A stretch of DNA of 64,000 nucleotides from UKL13-2 sp031370625. Lineage in GTDB: Bacteria > Pseudomonadota > Gammaproteobacteria > Burkholderiales > Usitatibacteraceae. Under the pieces are notes generated by a model that worked only from the letters and a program-made list of their open reading frames with translations, ran no database searches and was not told the DNA's origin. Of the stretch, positions 42,909 through 51,670 are shown one piece after another; the stretch's first letter is position 1, and each line of letters starts with the position of its first letter. A program made the translations under genes and the position numbers. The stretch covers positions 10,588 through 74,587 of the forward strand of contig JANMQR010000335.1 in assembly GCA_031370625.1 (NCBI GenBank). Reading direction: 5' to 3'.

Positions 42909-44243
42909 TGATTTCCGCCAAATATCGAAACCCAGTGCGGCGACAATCAAGATCGACTCCAGAAATACGATGAATGTCGGCAAGGTGTAAGGCACGCTGG
43001 AGAGGCCCATATTGAAGTCGCTTGCATACGACAACGGCAGCGCGATACTTGCGACCCACGGCGAGATCCAGAGATGACGTTGGCCCGCAGCCGTTGCCAT
43101 CGGCAGCAGCCACAATAAATACCACGGGTTAACAACCGGCGAAAAAAACAACAGCACACCGAACGCTATCACCAGCGCATTGGCGTTGCTTGTTTGTTTT
43201 CTCCACGCCCAACGCGCAATCAGTGCCCACGACATCAGCAGCAATAGCGCACAGGCGACCCGTGCCGCCGCTGTGCCAGTGAACATCTGGACAAAAGCAA
43301 AACCGAGTGCATTAAATTGCCAGTCGCGGGCGAAGGTAGCAAATGATTGCCACGCTTGCGCGAAAGCACCGTCGGCAAATATGGATGGCAGCCAAAAGAA
43401 AACATACGTTGCTGCACATGCCGCTAGTGATCGCGCCGCGGTGGCGAACGATATTCCTGGCAGGCCTATGAGCAAAAACGGGAGCGCCAGTAGCGCGTGA
43501 ATTTTCATCGCGCTAGCACAGCCAATAAATAACGCCGCTAGAATTACCCGCTCCTTTTTAATCGCCACAAAAGCGAAAAATATTAGCGCGCCGATCAATC
43601 CATCTGGATGTATCGCCACGCCAATTTCGTGCAACACCAGCGGGCACATCGCGTAAAGCATGGCGCGCGTGGTGCCAACATGCTGCGCAAGCACGCACAC
43701 CAACACCATATCCACCATTAACCAAAGCACGCGTATCGGCCATAACTCACCGGGTGCAACTAATGCAGCGAGCGCAAATAACCATTGCAAGACGGGGCCA
43801 TAAATGGTGTTGATATCGGGATTGTTGAGCGCAGAAAGCGCGGCGGCGATTTTTGCTGGGAGTGCTGCGCTGTCGGCAGAAAAAAAATGGCTCGGTGCGA
43901 ATTGATAAGGGTTGCCATCTTGTAAGGTTCGATAGCCATCCCATAGATAGCGAAAATAGTCGTCTTCAAAATAGGGCGTGCTCCACAGTGTTGCGGCGCG
44001 TAGCAGCAAGGCCCAGACGATGACTTGAACCGTGGTGGGTGCTGGCGCGCGCAACGCACACCATCCAAGCGGTAGCGCAGCCACGATCATCAAGGCGATC
44101 CACAGCATGATGGGATAGATGCCCATCGACTGCGTCCAGGTGATCAGCAACAGTGACGAAGCAAGCCCCACTGCGCCTGCGAAATGCCAGGGTTGCCGCC
44201 AGAAAAAACCCGAATCGCCAACGCCTTGGATCACTACATGCAC
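42900..44243 (-). CDS. GT-C type membrane glycosyltransferase
   Basis: 447 residues from GTG 44243, with about ten hydrophobic helices. The first periplasmic loop reads FEDDYFRYLWDGYRTLQDGNPYQFAP; the acidic EDDYFRYLWDG is the lipid-sugar-dependent GT-C motif. Such enzymes use polyprenyl-phosphate sugars on the periplasmic face. The GT2 gene directly upstream (3-bp gap) could make that donor, in dolichol-phosphate-mannose-synthase fashion. Acceptor unknown; by context it is the product of the radical SAM cluster. Overlaps palindrome copy 5. Confidence 0.85.
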   Translation of the reverse strand: MHVVIQGVGDSGFFWRQPWHFAGAVGLASSLLLITWTQSMGIYPIMLWIALMIVAALPLGWCALRAPAPTTVQVIVWALLLRAATLWSTPYFEDDYFRYLWDGYRTLQDGNPYQFAPSHFFSADSAALPAKIAAALSALNNPDINTIYGPVLQWLFALAALVAPGELWPIRVLWLMVDMVLVCVLAQHVGTTRAMLYAMCPLVLHEIGVAIHPDGLIGALIFFAFVAIKKERVILAALFIGCASAMKIHALLALPFLLIGLPGISFATAARSLAACAATYVFFWLPSIFADGAFAQAWQSFATFARDWQFNALGFAFVQMFTGTAAARVACALLLLMSWALIARWAWRKQTSNANALVIAFGVLLFFSPVVNPWYLLWLLPMATAAGQRHLWISPWVASIALPLSYASDFNMGLSSVPYTLPTFIVFLESILIVAALGFDIWRKSKP

Positions 44244-44246
44244 TGT

Positions 44247-45053
44247 CTACAACTTTGCGTCCGGCAGATCAGGTTTTCGTACCGCAGTCGCGACCGGAAA
44301 AAGCAATCCACGATGTTCGGCTATTTTCAACGCGATAATTTTGCCAACGATGCCGCGTGCCGCACCAATCACGCCAGATACCGTGCCACTGATTTTGGAT
44401 TTGCCGACGCGTCTCAGTGTAGCGACCGATACTTCGCTGACCTTCATGTGCAATTGCAGCGCCTTGATTTGCATCTCAACAGTCCAGCCAAACGTTTCAT
44501 CACGCATGTCCAGACGCCAAAGTGAGCGGGTGCGAATCGCGCGAAACGGGCCGAGGTCGTTCACGCGCTCACGCCACAACGCATAGATCAACCACGAGGC
44601 GATTTTATTGCCGACGCGTTGCGGTAACGTTAACGCACCCGCTTCTTGTCGTTCACGCGTGCGTACGCCGATGACTAAATCACTGCCCGCACAAATAGCC
44701 GTAATTAATATGCGCGCCTCTTCACCGATCACGCTGCCATCGCCATCCGCAAACAACACAATGTCCGGTTGCGGCTGCATCGCGCGAATCGCGGCGAGCC
44801 CAGCCAAACAGGCCGCGCCATAGCCACGTTTGGCTGCAAACGCCACCGTGGCACCTGCGTCGCGCGCACGATCTGCGGTGCCATCGGTGGAGCCGTTATC
44901 GCACACCAGCACGTCGCTAATGACACGACGCGCTGGCGAATTTATCGACAACAAATCGCGCACCACATGTGCAATAACCGGCGCTTCATTAAGCGCTGGC
45001 ACCACCACAACTACGCGTGGTGCCAGCGCTTCAATACTGCTTGCCGCGTTCAA
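44247..45053 (-). CDS. Family 2 glycosyltransferase (polyprenyl-P-sugar synthase-like)
   Basis: 268 residues; a TTG at 45053 gives this length but its ribosome site is too close, so the start is uncertain. GT-A fold motifs: VVVVPALNEAPVIAHVV, VLVCDNGSTDGTADRARDAGA, KRGYGAACLAGLAA, FADGDGSV as the D-x-D region, and FGWTVEMQIKALQL. No membrane helix of its own. Most like dolichol-phosphate-mannose or similar synthases that charge a lipid carrier for a GT-C enzyme. Between the outer-membrane barrel (10 bp) and the GT-C gene. Confidence 0.87.
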   Translation of the reverse strand: MNAASSIEALAPRVVVVVPALNEAPVIAHVVRDLLSINSPARRVISDVLVCDNGSTDGTADRARDAGATVAFAAKRGYGAACLAGLAAIRAMQPQPDIVLFADGDGSVIGEEARILITAICAGSDLVIGVRTRERQEAGALTLPQRVGNKIASWLIYALWRERVNDLGPFRAIRTRSLWRLDMRDETFGWTVEMQIKALQLHMKVSEVSVATLRRVGKSKISGTVSGVIGAARGIVGKIIALKIAEHRGLLFPVATAVRKPDLPDAKL

Positions 45054-45063
45054 CCTTCACCGC

Positions 45064-45912
45064 TCAAAACGACGTACCCAAGGACAAACCATAAACCTTG
45101 CTCAAGGCGGTATTGCGCTGTCCTTGTTTGTCGCCATATTGAATCGCCGCATTGAAGTTTTTGCTAAACCGATAGCCCAAAGTAACGCTCGTTAATGAGT
45201 AGTCCTCCTGCACTTCCGGAAAGCGTGCGGGCGAAAATCCGGGTCCGCCGATATCGAGGCCATCGCGCGCATCAACTTTTTGGTATTCCAGTCCGGCGAA
45301 AAGCTGCGGTGTGAAATTGACGTTGCCACCCAATTTGAAGAAGGTTTCGTTAGGCACCGGTGCTTTGCGGTCGCGGTAACCGAGGACACCGTAAACATTA
45401 AAATTTGATGTGATCGCTTTGCCGACAGCTGCCGATATTTCGATTGCGTTTGCACCATCGCCGATAGCAGGGAGCGAGCCGGTTTTGTAATTACCTTTGA
45501 TGATGGCGGTGGCACCGAGAGTTAATGTGACGGGATCATTCGCCAAATCATCAAGCAGGCGGAACCGTAGCCCCAAGCGCGAATCGGTCAAGCCGGAAAG
45601 CCCGCCATTGGGTGCCAAACCGGGCACTTGAATAAATTTACTTTTCGCGTAGCCGATGTTCGCGTCAAGCGCCAGCGAATCGCTGATACCGTAGTTGAGC
45701 GCAATTCCAAACGTATCCTGCTTGAGCGTCACTGGTAATGGAGCCGTCTGTGTGCCCGCCTTGAGTTCATCCGCTTTTTGATTGGCAAAGGAGAAGGTCA
45801 GATCGGTGGCACCCGGCGATGGCAGCCACGGTGTTTGCGCGAATGCAGATGTGCTTAAACAAAATACAAACACCACGGCGCCGCGAGATGATTTTTTAAG
45901 TTGGCTTTTCAT
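45064..45912 (-). CDS. Outer-membrane beta-barrel protein
   Basis: 282 residues. A signal peptide ends AFAQT (about 25). The mature part alternates polar and hydrophobic residues in beta hairpins (ATDLTFSFANQKADEL, DTFGIALNYGISDSLALDANIGY) and ends GLSLGTSF with a terminal Phe, the usual Bam signal. Probably 12 strands, suggesting a small channel or porin. It begins directly after the stop of the small CxxC gene and precedes GT2, so it belongs to the same unit. May export or anchor the product. Confidence 0.78.
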   Translation of the reverse strand: MKSQLKKSSRGAVVFVFCLSTSAFAQTPWLPSPGATDLTFSFANQKADELKAGTQTAPLPVTLKQDTFGIALNYGISDSLALDANIGYAKSKFIQVPGLAPNGGLSGLTDSRLGLRFRLLDDLANDPVTLTLGATAIIKGNYKTGSLPAIGDGANAIEISAAVGKAITSNFNVYGVLGYRDRKAPVPNETFFKLGGNVNFTPQLFAGLEYQKVDARDGLDIGGPGFSPARFPEVQEDYSLTSVTLGYRFSKNFNAAIQYGDKQGQRNTALSKVYGLSLGTSF

Positions 45913-46272
45913 TTATTTCCCCACCATGTCGGTTAAACGAAAACGCTTGGTGAGATAGGCTTCGACCGCACCAAACTCATCTGCATCAATTTTGGCTTTG
46001 CTGTCCGTACTTTTGAGCGTGACCAACAATGCCTTCGCGTCAGCCGCGTCTCTGCCGCGTCCTGCATAGGCGCAACCATCGCAGGCGATTTGTTTGAAAA
46101 ATATGGATTTGCCAACGCTGTAAGCATCGGCGCTCTGACCACCGCCGGGTGACACGGAGCCCGATGCAAAGGCCACCGAGCAACCTAGTGATGCGGCAAT
46201 CGCAGCTACTGCGGCGAGGTGAGAGGCGAGACGAAATTTTGCGGATTTTTTTGCAGACATCGTTGCTGACAT
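45913..46272 (-). CDS. Small exported CxxC protein, cytochrome-like without the heme His
   Basis: 119 residues from ATG 46272 (AGGAG). A signal sequence runs to about AFASGS (39), with a possible lipobox at AIAASLGC. The mature part shows SVGKSIFFKQIACDGCAYAGRG; where a c-type cytochrome would have C-x-x-C-H, this has C-D-G-C-A. The C-terminal AVEAYLTKRF helix also resembles a class I cytochrome end. So it is either a thiol protein or a cytochrome relative that has lost heme attachment. First gene of the barrel-GT2-GT-C unit. Confidence 0.72.
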   Translation of the reverse strand: MSATMSAKKSAKFRLASHLAAVAAIAASLGCSVAFASGSVSPGGGQSADAYSVGKSIFFKQIACDGCAYAGRGRDAADAKALLVTLKSTDSKAKIDADEFGAVEAYLTKRFRLTDMVGK

Positions 46273-46514
46273 AGCAAACTCCTGAAGAAATGGTGAGAAG
46301 AAATCAGCGATTCAGTTGTGCGCGCCGAAGTGCGTTAAAAGAGCATTTTCAATTTGCTAGCCACGAGCACAACCAATCACCGCTCGCGCTCGTACATAGA
46401 CTCACTCAGGCTGGAGCGGGCTTAATTACGTTGCGCGGGATCACAGGTACATGCGCCAGCACTCATCGAGGCTAACGTTCACGCAAATAGACTTACGAAG
46501 AAAGATCCGAAGGG

Positions 46515-47456
46515 ATGCGGCAGATTGTTCAATTAAACAAGCCAATCGTTCAGGAGCAAGATAACGCCTGGAAAACCGATGCAAGCATTACCGGTCGCGC
46601 CCATGTGTGCGCATGGCGGGGTGAGGCTGCACAAATTGAGTGGAATCTGGATCAGGCCATCGGCTTCTTGCTGGTGACCGAAGGGCAGATCGAGGCTGAA
46701 TGCGCAGCGGGCAACAAAACGCAACTTCACAAAGGCGACTTATTGATACTGAACGAGTCGTTGGTATCGCACACCACTTTTTTTCTGGATGGCGGCATCA
46801 GCACTCATGCCACCGATTCTCCGTCCTCGGCAGAGGCCACAGTAGATGAGGTAATGTCGCGCGCACTACATGGCTCGATCGTGCCTGCACACGCACACTG
46901 GCATGCACGTCCCTTCGCCAGCAATCCTGCGCGCGCCATGGCGGTCGCACGTTTAAGCGAACGCGAATTTGCGAGAACCGCCACACTGGCTCAGCTGTTG
47001 GCCGACGAAACTACGGCTACCGGCAATACCGACACGGCAAGATTGATCGCCACAATGGAGGCCACGTTATTCGAAGCGCTGGTCGGTGTGCTCCGCGAGC
47101 GTGACCCGATGAGCATGCCGCAACTGGCCGGCAGCAGTGACCAGCACCTACAGAAGGCATTGTTGGCGATGATCGCAGCGCCAGAGAAACCATGGCGCAT
47201 CGAAACCATGGCGCGCGCAGCGGGGATGTCGCGCACTGCGTTCGCTGTGCGATTTAAGGAAATGCTGGGTCAGACCCCGCTCCATTTCCTTACGGCGTTG
47301 CGTATCCAGCAGGCAATGACATTGCTCGCGAGTGCGCCCGCGCAGACAATCGATTCTGTTGCCCGGGACGTAGGGTACGCCGATGAATCCGCGTTGCGGC
47401 GCGCCTATCAACGCGCGGCGGGGGAGCCGTTAAAGCGTAGCGCCGCTAATCGGTAA
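46515..47456 (+). CDS. AraC-family transcriptional regulator (cupin-type sensor)
   Basis: 313 residues. The N-terminal cupin (about 35-165) contains HKGDLLILNES and VPAHAHWHARPF. The C-terminal AraC domain is complete: WRIETMARAAGMSRTAFAVRFKEMLGQTPLHFLTALRIQQAMTLL and VARDVGYADESALRRAYQRAAG. It is divergent from the CxxC-barrel-GT unit with 242 bp between them; that shared region shows no clear repeat but is the natural place for its sites. Ligand unknown. Confidence 0.9.
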   Translation: MRQIVQLNKPIVQEQDNAWKTDASITGRAHVCAWRGEAAQIEWNLDQAIGFLLVTEGQIEAECAAGNKTQLHKGDLLILNESLVSHTTFFLDGGISTHATDSPSSAEATVDEVMSRALHGSIVPAHAHWHARPFASNPARAMAVARLSEREFARTATLAQLLADETTATGNTDTARLIATMEATLFEALVGVLRERDPMSMPQLAGSSDQHLQKALLAMIAAPEKPWRIETMARAAGMSRTAFAVRFKEMLGQTPLHFLTALRIQQAMTLLASAPAQTIDSVARDVGYADESALRRAYQRAAGEPLKRSAANR

Positions 47457-47489
47457 ACAGGGTTACACCATTGAAATGACACGCCGCAA

Positions 47490-47567
47490 AAAACGAAACT
47501 CTATATTTGGTGGGCGTTTCAGGGCATTTTTACGCTGAAACGCCCGCCAATACTGGAGTTTCGTTTT
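47490..47567. repeat. Dispersed intergenic palindrome, copy 6
   Basis: Longest and most regular copy: AAAACGAAACTC, a TTGGTGGGCGTTTCAGGGCA arm, a short turn, GCTGAAACGCCCGCCAATAC and GAGTTTCGTTTTT. It occupies the gap between the convergent AraC regulator and the DegS-like protease, with T-runs on both strands, as expected of a two-way terminator. Confidence 0.78.
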
Positions 47568-48763
47568 TACTCCTTAAGCGGCTGCCGAACTTGTTTTTGC
47601 CGTTTGCCGATGGTGACGCTGACCGTCATTTCTTTTTGACTGCGGACGATCTTGAATTGCGCTTCCGCACCCGGCTTTAGCGCGGCGATCACGGTCATCG
47701 CCGCTTTGCTATCCTGAATTGGCTTTTCATCAATGGCTACGATGACATCGCGAATTTTAAGCCCGCCCTTGTCCGCCGGGCTTCCGCGCCCAACGCTCGA
47801 TACCAGTGCTCCCCGGGCGGCAGACAACCCTAGAGATTCGGCAAGCTCGGGCGTGATGTCCTGCGGCCCAATGCCAACAAAGCCACGCGTGACTGAGCCG
47901 TTCGCGATGATTTGTTCCATCACGTCTTTTGCCATTGACACCGGAATCGCGAAACCAATACCGAGCGAGCCGCCAGTGCGTGAATAAATAACGCTATTAA
48001 TGCCGATTAAATTACCGTTCACATCCACCAATGCGCCGCCCGAGTTACCAGGATTAATGGCGGCATCGGTTTGGATAAAGTTTTCATACGCGTTGATACC
48101 CAGACGGTTGCGCCCGAGCGCGCTGACAATCCCCATGGTCACGGTTTGTCCCACCCCGAATGGATCGCCCACCGCCAGCACCACATCGCCAACCACCGCT
48201 TTTTCGGATTGACCAAAGGTGATCGGGGTGAGGCCTTTACCTTCAACCCGCAAAACCGCGAGATCGCTGTCTGGATCGGTGCCGACGACTTTTGCCATCA
48301 TCACGCGGCCATCGGCGAACGAAATTTTGATATCGGAAGAGCTACTGACGACGTGATCATTAGTAAGGACATACCCTCCTTTATCGTCAGCATTGACGAT
48401 CACACCCGACCCCAAACTCGCCTGTGCGTCGCCTTGACCGGGTTCATCCTGATCCTCCGGCTGGCCAAAAAAACGGCGAAAGAGCGGGTCATTGCTCAGC
48501 GGATGACCGGCGGGAAGCGCGACGTTACGCGAGCTTGATACATTGACGACCGACACCATCGCCTTCTTCGCCGCCTCGCTGTAGGTGAGGCGCACGCTAC
48601 CGGCGTTGGCCACGTTGAGCCGGCCACCAGGCGCGGCGGCCTCACGAATCTCGACCACATTTTTACGCCACGGATTCCAATCGGGCCGAATCAGGGTGAC
48701 GACAAAAACCAGCGCCAGAGTGACGGTGACAAATTCTGCAAAAATTACCCAAAGGCGACGCAT
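47567..48763 (-). CDS. Membrane-anchored Do-type serine protease (DegS-like)
   Basis: 398 residues. An N-terminal hydrophobic anchor (about 5-25) without cleavage site, a trypsin-like domain with His137 (TNDHVV), Asp167 (DSDLAVL) and Ser241 (GNSGGAL), then one PDZ domain (about 295-385, GALVSSVGRGSPADKGGLKIRDV). One PDZ plus an anchor is the DegS/AlgW arrangement; DegS cleaves anti-sigma factors in the envelope stress response. No rse genes are near, so that role is not shown. A Do-type gene beside mscL is a common betaproteobacterial neighbourhood. Confidence 0.9.
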   Translation of the reverse strand: MRRLWVIFAEFVTVTLALVFVVTLIRPDWNPWRKNVVEIREAAAPGGRLNVANAGSVRLTYSEAAKKAMVSVVNVSSSRNVALPAGHPLSNDPLFRRFFGQPEDQDEPGQGDAQASLGSGVIVNADDKGGYVLTNDHVVSSSSDIKISFADGRVMMAKVVGTDPDSDLAVLRVEGKGLTPITFGQSEKAVVGDVVLAVGDPFGVGQTVTMGIVSALGRNRLGINAYENFIQTDAAINPGNSGGALVDVNGNLIGINSVIYSRTGGSLGIGFAIPVSMAKDVMEQIIANGSVTRGFVGIGPQDITPELAESLGLSAARGALVSSVGRGSPADKGGLKIRDVIVAIDEKPIQDSKAAMTVIAALKPGAEAQFKIVRSQKEMTVSVTIGKRQKQVRQPLKE

Positions 48764-48820
48764 AGTGTGAATAACGCACTTCTTAAAATTTAGACCAATT
48801 TAGTATGGGGGTGCAACGCA

Positions 48821-48859
48821 CAAAAAACAACGGGAGCGGCTAATTTGGCCGCTCCCGTT
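48821..48859 (-). terminator. Intrinsic terminator of mscL
   Basis: Perfect 12-bp stem AACGGGAGCGGC / GCCGCTCCCGTT (48829-48840 with 48848-48859), followed on the minus strand by a T-run (A-run 48822-48827). It lies between the mscL stop and the protease start and is a classical rho-independent terminator. Confidence 0.85.
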
Positions 48860-48927
48860 ACATGTTATTACCGCGCTAGCTTGCTTTGTGGGGTAAGCGA
48901 TTACCCGTTAAATCATAGCGATTGGCA

Positions 48928-49332
48928 CTATTTTTTCAACGAATCGCGAATTTCGCGAAGCAAAACCACGTCTTCAGGCGTGGCTGCGGGCGGTGCCGCG
49001 CTTTTGAGTTTATTCATTTGCTTCACCATCAAAAAGATGATGAAAGCGAGAATCGCGAACTGAATTACCGCGGTGATAAAACTACCGTAGGCAAATACAG
49101 CACCCGCTTTTTTCGCTTCCACTAATGTCAGTCCTGCCGCTTGGTTGTTCAGGCCGATAAACATATTGCTGAAATCCAGGCCGCCGGTAATTTTTCCAAT
49201 GACCGGCATAATCAGATCGCCCACCACTGAATCCACAATTTTTCCAAATGCGCCGCCGATAATCACACCGACCGCCAAGTCCATCACGTTGCCCTTGACC
49301 GCAAATTCCTTAAACTCCGACATCATGCCCAT
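48928..49332 (-). CDS. mscL: Large-conductance mechanosensitive channel
   Basis: 134 residues from ATG 49332 with AGGGG upstream. MscL landmarks: MSEFKEFAVKGNVMDLAVGVIIGGAFGKIV (N-terminal helix and TM1), a periplasmic loop, TM2 FGSFITAVIQFAILAF-like (here YGSFITAVIQFAILAFIIFLMVK) and a C-terminal bundle with EDVVLLREIRDSLKK. The channel opens under hypo-osmotic shock to release solutes. Inner membrane, homopentamer. Monocistronic with its own terminator. Confidence 0.97.
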   Translation of the reverse strand: MGMMSEFKEFAVKGNVMDLAVGVIIGGAFGKIVDSVVGDLIMPVIGKITGGLDFSNMFIGLNNQAAGLTLVEAKKAGAVFAYGSFITAVIQFAILAFIIFLMVKQMNKLKSAAPPAATPEDVVLLREIRDSLKK

Positions 49333-49760
49333 AGATAACCCCTTGGAAAATAGATTTATTTTTGAATAATTGCATCTGCATCTGACTGTAGTCTCCACTT
49401 GCCGCAGGTGTCAACCTTTGCAACTTGAGTGTGAGGTACACGTCTTTTGCAGTTGAGAAGCGCGCGTTTGGCCAAAAGCCTCACGGCCTCAAGCAAAATT
49501 CGCCGATTTGCAGAGCGAAAGTGCCTTGGGGGGCTTAAGTTTGTCGTCGCATTCCGGTAAAATAAGAAAGTTGTACTGGTGCAGCTTTCTTGTAACGTGG
49601 AATCCAAGCGATTTAAGCGCACAGATAAATGAGTGTTTGAGCGGAACGTGATTTAATTCTCAATTAATTCAGGCGCTTACAAGCAGTCTAGCAGCTTCGA
49701 AAATATGTGTGTAAGTAATAGACTCCTGTTTCTTTAATCTTCAAATAACGAAAATTTCCT
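49333..49760. other. 428-bp intergenic region between mscL and petA
   Basis: Divergent regulatory region. A possible petA promoter is TTAAGT (49535-49540) with TAAAAT (49558-49563) at 17-bp spacing; the match is moderate. A small minus-strand frame (49356-49622) shows no family features and is not called. No RNA gene recognised. Confidence 0.35.
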
Positions 49761-50363
49761 ATGAGCGCAATCGTCCTCGACCAAGTCGATCCCAAAAAAC
49801 GCCGTTTATTGGTGATCGCATCCTCTGTTGTTGGCGCTGGTGCCGCCGCCGCCGTGGCTGTCCCTTTTATTACCAGCATGCTACCTTCCGCGCGCGCCAT
49901 TGCGGCCGGTGCGTCGGTGCCGGTAAATTTGGGCGCGATTGAGCCCGGGCAACAGCTTACAGTCGAATTCCGCGGCGCACCGCACTGGGTTATTCGTCGC
50001 ACGCCAGAAATGATTGCGCAACTGGGAAAAAATGACGCGCTGCTGGCAGACCCGAAGTCTGAGTCGTCAAAACAACCTGCCTACACAAAAAATGCCGCGC
50101 GTGCGGTGAAGGATGAATGGTTTGTAGTCAAAGGTGTGTGCACCCACTTAGGCTGCTCACCCACCTATCGTAAAGAAATCGGCGCGTCGGATCTGGGTGC
50201 TGATTGGCCAGGTGGTTTTTTCTGCCCATGCCATCAATCAAAGTTTGATATGGCTGGTCGCGTTTTCAAGGGCATGCCCGCCCCCCTTAATCTGGCGGTG
50301 CCGCAATATATGTTTGCTGATGACAAGACCTTGATCATTGGCGAAGACGGCAAAGGAGCATAA
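49761..50363 (+). CDS. petA: Cytochrome bc1 Rieske iron-sulfur subunit
   Basis: 200 residues. An N-terminal twin-lysine/arginine stretch and anchor helix (DPKKRRLLVIASSVVGAGAA) lead to a Rieske fold with both cluster loops: CTHLGCSP (Cys and His ligands) and CPCHQSKFD. GAPHWVIRRTPE is the usual proteobacterial lead-in. The subunit passes electrons from quinol to cytochrome c1. First of petABC; petB starts 2 bp after its stop. Inner membrane, periplasmic head. Confidence 0.97.
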   Translation: MSAIVLDQVDPKKRRLLVIASSVVGAGAAAAVAVPFITSMLPSARAIAAGASVPVNLGAIEPGQQLTVEFRGAPHWVIRRTPEMIAQLGKNDALLADPKSESSKQPAYTKNAARAVKDEWFVVKGVCTHLGCSPTYRKEIGASDLGADWPGGFFCPCHQSKFDMAGRVFKGMPAPLNLAVPQYMFADDKTLIIGEDGKGA

Positions 50364-50365
50364 GT

Positions 50366-51670
50366 ATGGCCAGTATCCCTAAACCCTCATCCGCGTCCCC
50401 GAGCGGACTTCCAGGCAAATTTCTCGGCTGGATTGATGATCGATTTCCACTTTCTACGCTCTACAAAGAGCATTTGGGCGAATATTACGCGCCCAAAAAC
50501 TTCAACCTTTGGTATTACTTCGGCTCGCTCGCGCTGCTGATCTTGGTGATGCAAATCGTCACCGGCATTTTCCTGACCATGAATTACAAGCCCGATGCAA
50601 AGTACGCGTTTGCCTCAGTCGAATACATCATGCGCGACGTTTCTGGTGGCTGGTTGATTCGTTATATGCATTCCACTGGCGCATCGATGTTCTTCTTGGT
50701 CGTCTATTTGCACATGATGCGCGGCCTTATGTACGGCTCATACAAAAAACCACGCGAATTGCTGTGGGTTTTCGGCTGCATGATTTATCTGGCGCTGATG
50801 GCTGAAGCATTTTTTGGCTACCTTCTCCCGTGGGGACAAATGTCCTACTGGGGCGCGCAGGTGATTATCAATTTATTCGCAGCCATTCCGTTTATCGGTG
50901 AGGATTTGGCGGTCTGGATTCGCGGCGATTACAACATCGGTGACGCCACATTGAACCGTTTCTTCGCGTTTCACGTGATCGCGATTCCGTTAGTACTGCT
51001 GGGCCTGGTGGCGGCGCATTTAACGGCGCTGCACGAAGTCGGCTCGAACAATCCTGATGGCATCGAGATCAAGAAAAACATTGATCCTAAGTCTGGCCAT
51101 CCCCGCGACGGTATTCCGTTTCACCCTTATTACACGGTAAAAGATCTGGTGGGCGTGGTGGTGTTCTTGGCCGCATTTTCGGCCATCATTTTCTTCGCGC
51201 CAGAAATGGGCGGTTACTTCCTTGAGGCTGCCAACTTCATTCCGGCTGATCCGCTGAAAACACCCGCTCACATTGCGCCCGTCTGGTACTTCACACCGTT
51301 CTACGCGATGTTGCGCGCCGTGCCGTCGATGTTCAGCTCGCAATTCCCGGGTGTGGCGGTGATGGGTGGTGCCACGCTGATCCTGTTTGCGTTGCCCTGG
51401 CTGGATCGTGGCAAAGTGAGATCAGTCCGTTATCGCGGCCCGATTTACAAAGCGTTTCTGACGGCGTTCGTGGTGAGCTTTTTGATCTTGGGCTATCTCG
51501 GCGTAGTGCCTACCACGGTGTGGGGTCAGCTATCATTTCTGGGTGGTGTTGACACAGCCACCTTGGTCGCGAGGATTTTGACCGTCGTTTATTTCTCGTT
51601 CTTTATTCTCATGCCTTGGTATACCAAGTACGATAAAGAAAAAGCCGAACCATCACAGGTCACTTACTGA
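50366..51670 (+). CDS. petB: Cytochrome b subunit of the bc1 complex
   Basis: 434 residues with eight membrane helices. Heme-ligating His lie in HSTGASMFFLVVYLHMMRGL and FHVIAIPLVLLGLVAAHLTALH; the Qo motif PEMGG-type is FFAPEMGGYF (the PEWY position reads PEMG). N-terminal WIDDRFPLSTLYKEHLGEYYAPKNFNLWY is typical of betaproteobacteria. Its stop overlaps the petC start by one base (TGATG). Core of quinol oxidation in the inner membrane. Confidence 0.96.
   Translation: MASIPKPSSASPSGLPGKFLGWIDDRFPLSTLYKEHLGEYYAPKNFNLWYYFGSLALLILVMQIVTGIFLTMNYKPDAKYAFASVEYIMRDVSGGWLIRYMHSTGASMFFLVVYLHMMRGLMYGSYKKPRELLWVFGCMIYLALMAEAFFGYLLPWGQMSYWGAQVIINLFAAIPFIGEDLAVWIRGDYNIGDATLNRFFAFHVIAIPLVLLGLVAAHLTALHEVGSNNPDGIEIKKNIDPKSGHPRDGIPFHPYYTVKDLVGVVVFLAAFSAIIFFAPEMGGYFLEAANFIPADPLKTPAHIAPVWYFTPFYAMLRAVPSMFSSQFPGVAVMGGATLILFALPWLDRGKVRSVRYRGPIYKAFLTAFVVSFLILGYLGVVPTTVWGQLSFLGGVDTATLVARILTVVYFSFFILMPWYTKYDKEKAEPSQVTY

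Noticed and set aside
49356..49622. Minus-strand 88-codon frame upstream of petA
   Set aside because: No family-like sequence, no ribosome site, and it fills the mscL/petA control region.
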